From NCBI GenBank assembly GCA_904502055.1, contig CAJGDZ010000040.1:1-11637 (forward strand): a stretch of 11,637 nucleotides of DNA, in the 5' to 3' direction. The notes under the pieces were generated by a model. It searched no databases and was not told the DNA's origin. It was given only the letters and a program-made list of their open reading frames with translations. The stretch is from an uncultured Clostridia bacterium (GTDB lineage: Bacteria > Bacillota > Clostridia > Oscillospirales > CAG-272). Below, in pieces: positions 7,031-11,637 of the stretch. A program made the position numbers and the translations under genes. Every line of letters starts with the position of its first letter. Within the stretch, counting starts at the first letter, position 1.

Positions 7031-7862
7031 ATGACTTTTTTCGGTAGGCGAGAGGGGAGAGACCCACGTGCTTTTTAAAAACGGAAGAAAAATAATTGGA
7101 GTCCTGAAAGCCCACCGAATAGACAATCTCGGTCACGTTGAGCTCTGAAAGCTCCAAAAGCCGTTTGGCCCGCTCCAAACGAATATCGGTCAGATATTCA
7201 CAAAAGCTCTTGCCCGTCTGTTTTTTAAAGGTATGGCTTAAATAGGAACGGCTACAGCAAAAGGTCCGGCAAATGTCTTGGAGGGTAAGCCCGGACGAGG
7301 CGTGGGTCTGAATGTAAGCAAGGATTTGCCGGAAGGGATGGGACGGTGTCTCCTGCTCGGCTTGTTTTTTGATGTATGCGAGCTCCAGCATACGGCAGAG
7401 CGGCAGAAGGAGCGTGTCGATTTTTTCTTTTGGGGGCATTTCCTGCCTCAGCGTGCGGTAGCTCCTCGTTATTTGGTCGGGGTCGGCTTGGAATTCCCGT
7501 ACAACCCACGGGAGCCTTGCCTGACCTGTGGGCGAGGCGTAGCCGCTGACCGAAATAAAGCCGACGGTTTGCTCGCCGTTTCGGATGGGATACACGTATT
7601 CCGACACGCCTGCATAGCAGACGCCGCAAAAGCCGCTTTGATGCTTTTGGCAATGGGCAAGCACCCGCTTTTGCTGTGCAAGACATCGACTGTGTGCCGA
7701 AGGGAGAGATTTTATATAGGTGCAATAAGCGTTATCGTGGACGTTGAACTGCATCAGATCACTGAAGAGGATCATATTTTCCCGAGATAACGGGTGCAAC
7801 GTGACCGACAGCCTACATTCTCCGATCAGATAGGTGACGTATTGTTGGATCTCCTGTAGCAT
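7029..7862 (-). CDS. AraC-family regulator with N-terminal PocR sensory domain
   Basis: The ATG at 7860-7862 gives 277 residues and has AAAGGAGG close upstream; an ATG six codons earlier lacks a ribosome site, and the true site would lie inside that longer frame. Residues 1-130 match a PocR-type ligand-binding domain: Cys47, Cys60, Cys71, Cys79 and Cys82, with YAGVSEYVYPIRNGEQTVG. Such domains sense small molecules; PocR itself senses 1,2-propanediol. The last 100 residues (about 178-277) are two AraC helix-turn-helix units, the first in LTLQDICRTFCCSRSYLSHTFKK and the second in NVTEIVYSVGFQDSNYFSSVFKK, ending GLSPLAYRKKS. It is divergent from the FAD oxidoreductase gene, with 118 bases between the starts, so it probably controls that gene and perhaps itself. 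The ligand is unknown. Confidence 0.88.
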   Translation of the reverse strand: MLQEIQQYVTYLIGECRLSVTLHPLSRENMILFSDLMQFNVHDNAYCTYIKSLPSAHSRCLAQQKRVLAHCQKHQSGFCGVCYAGVSEYVYPIRNGEQTVGFISVSGYASPTGQARLPWVVREFQADPDQITRSYRTLRQEMPPKEKIDTLLLPLCRMLELAYIKKQAEQETPSHPFRQILAYIQTHASSGLTLQDICRTFCCSRSYLSHTFKKQTGKSFCEYLTDIRLERAKRLLELSELNVTEIVYSVGFQDSNYFSSVFKKHVGLSPLAYRKKS

Positions 7863-7896
7863 GGGCCCTCCTTTGCTCAAAATTAAAGAAAAAAGG

Positions 7897-7910
7897 CCTA
7901 TAATTATAGG
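7897..7910. promoter_or_regulatory. Perfect 14-bp palindrome, candidate operator
   Basis: CCTATAATTATAGG is a perfect palindrome in the divergent regulator/oxidoreductase intergenic region. Its centre lies about 38 bases before the expected start of oxidoreductase transcription, on the -35 region. It contains TATAAT on both strands; the minus-strand copy (7903-7908) is placed to act as a -10 for the regulator gene, though no good -35 is seen. A second palindrome, ATGATATCAT, is at 7934-7943. AraC proteins usually bind direct repeats, so a different regulator is also possible. Confidence 0.45.
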
Positions 7911-7926
7911 ATTTTCTTTGTTTTTG

Positions 7927-7935
7927 TGCTATAAT
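7927..7935 (+). promoter_or_regulatory. Extended -10 promoter of the FAD oxidoreductase
   Basis: TGCTATAAT (7927-7935) is a full extended -10 element with a consensus TATAAT hexamer. The sequence 17 bases upstream is a poor -35, which suits a promoter that needs an activator such as the divergent AraC-type protein. Transcription would start near 7942, about 39 bases before the ATG at 7981. Confidence 0.65.
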
Positions 7936-7980
7936 GATATCATATCCTCTGCAAAAAGTCAAGAAAAAGGAGAGCTTTTT

Positions 7981-9669
7981 ATGAGAACAAAGAACCATCG
8001 AGCGGATCTTTGTGTGGTAGGCGGCGGTATGGCCGGGCTTTGCTGTGCGATCGCGGCGGCGCGCCACGGAAGCAGGGTTGTCCTTTTGCAGGATCGACCG
8101 ATGCTGGGCGGAAACGCCTCAAGCGAGATCCGTATGTGGATCGGCGGCGCACACGGGAAGGACAACCGTGAGGGCGGCATTATCGAGGAGATCTTTCTGG
8201 AGAATTTTTATCAGAATCCGTCGCTCAAATACCCGATTTGGGACAGTGTGCTTTACGAAAAGGCAATGGCGGAGGAAAATCTGACGCTTCTTTTGAACAC
8301 AAGCTGTCTGGATGCTGCGATGGACGGCAATCGCATCGCTTCCGTCAAGGCGTGGCAATCGAACGCCGAGACCTTTCACGTGATTGAGGCGACGTATTTT
8401 GCCGATTGCTCGGGCGATTCGATCCTCGCACCGCTTTCGGGCGCGAAATATATGTACGGCAGGGAAGCGAAGGCCGATTTCGGCGAGCGCATTCCGCCCG
8501 ACGTGGCCGACAGGAAAACGATGGGAATGAGTTGTCTTTTCCAGATCCGCGAGACCGATCATAAGGTGGACTTCGTGCCGCCGAAATGGGCGTATTCCTA
8601 CGAGACCGACGAGTCTTTGCCGTGTCGGAGACACGACCCCAAAAACAACAACTATTGGTGGATCGAGATCGGCGGCGAGTGGGATTGCATTCACGATACC
8701 GACCGATGCCGTGACGAGCTTCTCAAGATCTGCTACGGCGTCTGGGATCACGTGAAGAACAAGGGAGACCATGGCGCGGAGAATTGGGAGCTTGAGTGGA
8801 TCGGCTTTTTGCCGGGCAAGCGCGAGAGCCGTCGGTATATCGGAAAATATATTGTGACACAAAACGATGTGGAAGCCGAGGGGCGCTTTGAGGACGTTGT
8901 TGCCTACGCGGGCTGGTCGATGGACGATCACTTTCCCGAGGGCTTTGCCTATCCGCAGTATCCGACGATCTACCATCCCGCGCCTTCGCCTTGGGGGCTT
9001 CCGCTTCGCGCGATGATCTCGGATAACATCGAAAATCTGGTGTTTGCGGGGCGAAACATCAGCGTAACGCACGCGGCGCTTTCATCCTCGCGCGTGATGG
9101 CGACCTGCGCCATTCTCGGTCAGGCACTCGGCACGGCGGTGGCACAGGCGCTGGAGGAAAGGTGTGCGGTGGAAAATGTGAACATAGGTCGTCTGCAGCA
9201 GACGCTGATGGAGGACGATTGCTATATTCCGTGGCACACGCGAGTGCTTCCCACGCTTACCCTTGAGGCAGCGTGCACGGCGGACGTTGTCCGCAACGGC
9301 ATCGAGCGCGGCGAGCAAAACCTATGGAAGGGAAGCGAGGGCGAGAGCATCTGCTATACCTTTGAGGGCGACGAGGACATGCGTGAGATCCGTCTGGTTT
9401 TCGACAACGATATGAACCGAAAGTATCACAATATGCCCTGCAACTATCCGCTGGTGCAGGATAAATTCAAGCTTCCGCAGACGCTTATCAAGGAGTACCG
9501 GCTCGAGGGAATAAGCGAGAGCGGCGAGACCTTTCGCCTGCACGTTGCCGACAATCATCAGCGCTTTGTCAAGCACAAGGTGGATTGGCGCGTGAAGAGC
9601 GTCCGCTTTATCCCCATTGCCACGCACGGGTGCGAGGACTTCCGCGTGTTTGATTTTGAGGTAAAATGA
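7981..9669 (+). CDS. FAD-dependent oxidoreductase (FAD_oxidored family)
   Basis: The ATG at 7981 (562 residues) has AAAAAGGAG about eight bases upstream. The N-terminus is a Rossmann FAD-binding motif (CVVGGGMAGLCC, Gly14/16/19), then LLQDRPMLGGNASSEIRMW, where an aspartate or glutamine stands at the position usually held by an acidic ribose-binding residue. Later motifs include FADCSGDSILAPLSGAKY, WIGFLPGKRESRRYIG and FAGRNISVTHAALSSSRVMA followed by CAILGQALGTA, all typical of the PF12831 group. Residues from about 445 to 562 form a beta-rich domain resembling a sugar-binding sandwich. No secretion signal is seen, so it is cytoplasmic. Members often sit near carbohydrate genes, but the substrate is unknown. 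Its divergent neighbour is a PocR/AraC regulator, suggesting substrate-induced expression. The next gene begins 73 bases later under its own promoter. Confidence 0.88.
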   Translation: MRTKNHRADLCVVGGGMAGLCCAIAAARHGSRVVLLQDRPMLGGNASSEIRMWIGGAHGKDNREGGIIEEIFLENFYQNPSLKYPIWDSVLYEKAMAEENLTLLLNTSCLDAAMDGNRIASVKAWQSNAETFHVIEATYFADCSGDSILAPLSGAKYMYGREAKADFGERIPPDVADRKTMGMSCLFQIRETDHKVDFVPPKWAYSYETDESLPCRRHDPKNNNYWWIEIGGEWDCIHDTDRCRDELLKICYGVWDHVKNKGDHGAENWELEWIGFLPGKRESRRYIGKYIVTQNDVEAEGRFEDVVAYAGWSMDDHFPEGFAYPQYPTIYHPAPSPWGLPLRAMISDNIENLVFAGRNISVTHAALSSSRVMATCAILGQALGTAVAQALEERCAVENVNIGRLQQTLMEDDCYIPWHTRVLPTLTLEAACTADVVRNGIERGEQNLWKGSEGESICYTFEGDEDMREIRLVFDNDMNRKYHNMPCNYPLVQDKFKLPQTLIKEYRLEGISESGETFRLHVADNHQRFVKHKVDWRVKSVRFIPIATHGCEDFRVFDFEVK

Positions 9670-9680
9670 TTCGGTTCCCC

Positions 9681-9709
9681 TTGCAAAAAGAGGGGAAATC
9701 TGCTATAAT
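9681..9709 (+). promoter_or_regulatory. Sigma-A promoter of the DUF4317 gene, overlapping a hairpin
   Basis: TTGCAA (9681-9686), 17 bases, then TATAAT (9704-9709) preceded by TG at -15 (9701-9702). The -35 overlaps an inverted repeat, TTCCCCT (9675-9681) with AGGGGAA (9691-9697). That stem sits six bases after the oxidoreductase stop codon but lacks a T-run, so it could be an operator or a weak terminator. Confidence 0.75.
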
Positions 9710-9742
9710 ATCGGTATCACGCATTTTGTAAGGAGTCCGATT

Positions 9743-10879
9743 ATGATAGAGAAAGAAATCGGCGAGATCCGCCGCACACTGATTTTTGACAAGACCGCGA
9801 TCAAGTCCATTCACGGCTGTTACGTCAACGGAAAAAAGGAGATCATCTCCACCTTTGAGCAGTCGGTGGCCCTGATGCCCGAGGAGGAGGTCGAGAAGTA
9901 TCTCGCGCTCTTCAAAAAGGTGCTTTCGGGAACGGTTGACAAAAATCTCATTGATATTTCCTTTACCTCGGCGCAGGTCGAGGACAGCGAGGAGCACCGC
10001 CTCCTTATGGCACTCAAAAACTCGGAGCTTTCGGACAAGGAGGCGCTTGAGAGGTTCTTTCGGCTGGTCACCGAGTCGGTGGCCATGGATGAGAATTACG
10101 TCATTCTTCTGACCCACAACGTCTACGACGTGCCCTTCAAGGCGGCGGACGGACAGCGGGTGGACGCCGATTCGAGCGGCGTATATTCGTATATCGTTTG
10201 CAGCATTTGCCCGGTCAAGATGACCAAGTCGGCGCTGACCTACGATGCTTCGGAAAAGACCTTCCACCCAAGTGTGGCGGCGTCGGCGATCGCCGCGCCC
10301 GCGATGGGCTTCCTTTTCCCCGCGTTTGACGATCGGCAGAGCAACATCTACGATGCGCTTTTCTACACGGGAAGCACGGAGGAGGCACACGAGGACTTTA
10401 TTTCGGCAGTTTTCCACGCTACGGCGCCGATGACGGCGGCCGAGCAGAACGTCACCTTCCGCACAGTGCTGGCCGAGGCCTTAGAGGAGTCCTGCAGCTT
10501 TGAGGTGGCCAAAACACTGCACAAGCAGATCTGCGAGAAGATCGTGGAGCACAAGGAAAGCAAGAGTAAGGAGCCGCTGGCGGTCTCCAAGTACCAGGTG
10601 CGCGAGATCTTAGAGGACTCCGGCGTCAAGGAGGAGAAGCTTGAGAGCTTTGTGGAGGCCTTTGACGAAAGCTTTGGCAAGGGAACCGATTTGGCACCCA
10701 AAAACATTGTGGATGTAAAGAAGTTCGAGCTTCGCACGCCCGAGGTGGTCATCAAGGTCGCGCCCGACAGCACGCATCTGGTCCAGACGCGTGTCATCGA
10801 CGGTGCAAAATACATTCTCATTCGCGCCGACAGCGGCGTGGAGCTCAACGGTCTGAACGTGAGCATTGAGGAAAAATAA
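9743..10879 (+). CDS. DUF4317 family protein
   Basis: The ATG at 9743 (378 residues) follows TAAGGAG by seven bases. The sequence is a clear match, from memory, to the DUF4317 family of Clostridia: it opens MIEKEIGEIRRTL, then IHGCYVNGKKEIIS, ALMPEEEVEKYL, DEHRLLMALKNSEL, then FSYIVC-type and FPAFDDRQSNIYDALFYT segments. No membrane helix, signal peptide or catalytic motif is evident, so it is likely cytoplasmic, about 42 kDa. The C-terminal third is charged and partly helical (EILEDSGVKEEKLESFVEAF), then ends in a small beta region. The biochemical role of the family is unknown. It has its own promoter and a strong terminator, so it appears to be a single-gene transcript. Its relation to the upstream oxidoreductase is probably just adjacency. 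Confidence 0.9.
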   Translation: MIEKEIGEIRRTLIFDKTAIKSIHGCYVNGKKEIISTFEQSVALMPEEEVEKYLALFKKVLSGTVDKNLIDISFTSAQVEDSEEHRLLMALKNSELSDKEALERFFRLVTESVAMDENYVILLTHNVYDVPFKAADGQRVDADSSGVYSYIVCSICPVKMTKSALTYDASEKTFHPSVAASAIAAPAMGFLFPAFDDRQSNIYDALFYTGSTEEAHEDFISAVFHATAPMTAAEQNVTFRTVLAEALEESCSFEVAKTLHKQICEKIVEHKESKSKEPLAVSKYQVREILEDSGVKEEKLESFVEAFDESFGKGTDLAPKNIVDVKKFELRTPEVVIKVAPDSTHLVQTRVIDGAKYILIRADSGVELNGLNVSIEEK

Positions 10880-10932
10880 AAAAGAAGGCTGAACCGTTAG
10901 CGCAAGCCCCATAACGAAGTATTTATGTAAGA

Positions 10933-10965
10933 GGCGGTGTGACCGAAAAGGTCACACCGCCTTTT
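10933..10965 (+). terminator. Rho-independent terminator of the DUF4317 gene
   Basis: A perfect 12-bp stem (GGCGGTGTGACC, 10933-10944, with GGTCACACCGCC, 10950-10961), GAAAA loop and a TTTT tail. It starts 54 bases after the stop codon. On the minus strand the same stem is followed by TCTTACAT, a weak tail. Confidence 0.85.
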
Positions 10966-10996
10966 GCTATTCATACGGCTATCAGTATGTAGAGCT

Positions 10997-11024
10997 ATTA
11001 TGTCACATAATTTTTTCTTGTCAA
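10997..11024 (-). promoter_or_regulatory. Orphan minus-strand promoter in the convergent intergenic region
   Basis: On the minus strand, TTGACA (11019-11024) is followed by 16 bases and CATAAT (10997-11002). It would start transcription near 10990, moving left towards the 3' end of the DUF4317 gene, with the hairpin 10933-10961 about 30 bases on. No gene in that direction needs it. The -10 is also half of a short inverted repeat, ATTATG/CATAAT (10997-11002, 11006-11011), followed on the plus strand by T6, so the same bases could be a weak second terminator instead. Confidence 0.4.
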
Positions 11025-11064
11025 GAGGTTAGTGAAGGTATTTGTTTCGGTATTTCGTAAAAGT

Positions 11065-11090
11065 AAGCGGTGAGCCGAGGCTCACCGCTT
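11065..11090 (-). terminator. Terminator hairpin of the collagen-like gene
   Basis: AAGCGGTGAGCC (11065-11076) and GGCTCACCGCTT (11079-11090) are a perfect 12-bp inverted repeat with a two-base spacer. It begins 23 bases past the minus-strand stop codon. The minus-strand tail after it is ACTTTTAC, a short T-run. It may also catch plus-strand read-through from the DUF4317 gene. Confidence 0.75.
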
Positions 11091-11113
11091 TGATGTTTCC
11101 GTTGTATTATTCT

Positions 11114-11637
11114 TTAGAATAATCTCTTTTTCTTAATAAGTGTCCAAGCGAGCAGCGCGATGTTGCTTACGAGTGCAGTGCCGCCGACAGCGGTTGCAGC
11201 AATGACTGCGCCGTCCTTGCCGTCATCTCCCGCAGCTTTCACGCCTGTATCGGTATCGCCGATCCACCAGTTTCCGTTTTCACCGATGTAGGGAGTCTGA
11301 CCGTCTTCACCGTCAGCGCCATCTTTTCCGTCAACGCCGTTTGTTCCGTTTGTGCCATCCTTACCGTCGACACCGTCCTTACCGTCCGTTCCGTTGGTGC
11401 CGTTGGTTACGGTGAAGGTATATGTAGTTCCGTCGGTAAGTGTAATGGTGTAGGTGTCTACGTTGCCGTCAGAGGAGGTCTTTTCGATCTTTGCAATACC
11501 AACACCGTTTTCACCCATGGCACCCGGATCACCCTTGTCGCCCTTGATACCGTTTGCATCAACGCCGGTATCGGCAGTACCGATCCACCAGTTGCCGTTT
11601 GTTCCGATATACGGAATATAACCCTTGGCGGCATCAA
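11114..11637 (-). CDS. Collagen-like membrane-anchored surface protein (5' end outside window)
   Basis: The frame is open to the right edge of the window, so the N-terminus is missing; 173 codons plus two bases before the stop TAA (11114-11116) are seen. The visible part has a module ending in PYIGTNGNWWIGTADTGVDA, a short collagen stretch (GIKGDKGDPGAMGENG), a beta module (IAKIEKTSSDGNVDTYTITL then TDGTTYTFTVTNG), and about 12 Gly-X-Y triplets rich in Asp, Lys, Thr and Asn. Then comes a second copy of the WWIG module (PYIGENGNWWIGDTDTGVKA). The end is a membrane segment (VIAATAVGGTALVSNIALLAWTLI) with a KKKRLF tail, so the protein is probably anchored with its collagen-like part outside. An ATG at 11516-11518 inside the frame is not the start, since coding continues upstream. 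Its function is probably surface display or adhesion. Confidence 0.85.
   Translation of the reverse strand, partial: DAAKGYIPYIGTNGNWWIGTADTGVDANGIKGDKGDPGAMGENGVGIAKIEKTSSDGNVDTYTITLTDGTTYTFTVTNGTNGTDGKDGVDGKDGTNGTNGVDGKDGADGEDGQTPYIGENGNWWIGDTDTGVKAAGDDGKDGAVIAATAVGGTALVSNIALLAWTLIKKKRLF

Noticed and set aside
8119..9072. Open frame on the minus strand opposite the FAD oxidoreductase
   Set aside because: It is a shadow of a gene with clear family motifs. The antisense frame at 9608-10417 opposite the DUF4317 gene is rejected likewise.
10896..10973. 25-codon minus-strand frame (MNSKRRCDLFGH...) through the DUF4317 terminator
   Set aside because: It has no ribosome site and most of it is the terminator stem.

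Overview
The window looks like chromosomal DNA of a spore-forming Clostridia bacterium (Bacillota), probably an uncultured gut member of the Oscillospirales/Christensenellales type. The evidence is a SpoIVB-type sporulation protease, a DUF4317 protein, a Clostridia-type PD-(D/E)XK-like/winged-helix protein, strong AGGAGG-like ribosome binding sites, sigma-A promoters of the TTGACA/TATAAT kind, and collagen-like and beta-helix surface proteins of the sort common in gut Clostridia. No ribosomal RNA or spo0A is present, so a finer placement is not possible.

Layout. Bases 1-310 carry no gene but are full of dyad symmetry: an imperfect-palindrome repeat (42-180), a cluster of short hairpins (182-282) and a terminator hairpin (292-310). 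On the minus strand, 320-4691 forms one unit: a secreted protein of 1402 residues with three beta-helix modules, followed 22 bases later by an unannotated 46-residue peptide. Its sigma-A promoter (4765-4793) lies inside the loop of an 11-bp inverted repeat that is followed by a T-run, so a terminator for upstream read-through may enclose the promoter. Next on the minus strand is a conserved Clostridia gene (4824-5588) with a nuclease-like fold and a winged helix. Divergent from it is the SpoIVB-like serine protease (5772-6983), which ends in a strong terminator.

The next block pairs a PocR-domain AraC regulator (7029-7862, minus) with a divergent FAD-dependent oxidoreductase (7981-9669, plus). 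They share a short intergenic region with an extended -10 promoter and a perfect 14-bp palindrome, so the regulator probably controls the oxidoreductase, possibly in response to a small carbon compound. A DUF4317 gene (9743-10879) follows under its own promoter and ends at a strong terminator. Beyond a convergent intergenic region, which holds an unexplained minus-strand promoter-like signal, the window ends inside a minus-strand collagen-like, membrane-anchored surface protein gene (11114 to beyond 11637).

The genes do not form one obvious pathway. Two are cell-surface proteins, one is a sporulation protease, one pair is a likely regulated metabolic module, and two are conserved Clostridia genes of unknown function. 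The points most worth a second look are the promoter inside a terminator-like loop, the small peptide behind the giant beta-helix gene, the palindromic repeat region, and the orphan promoter near 11000.
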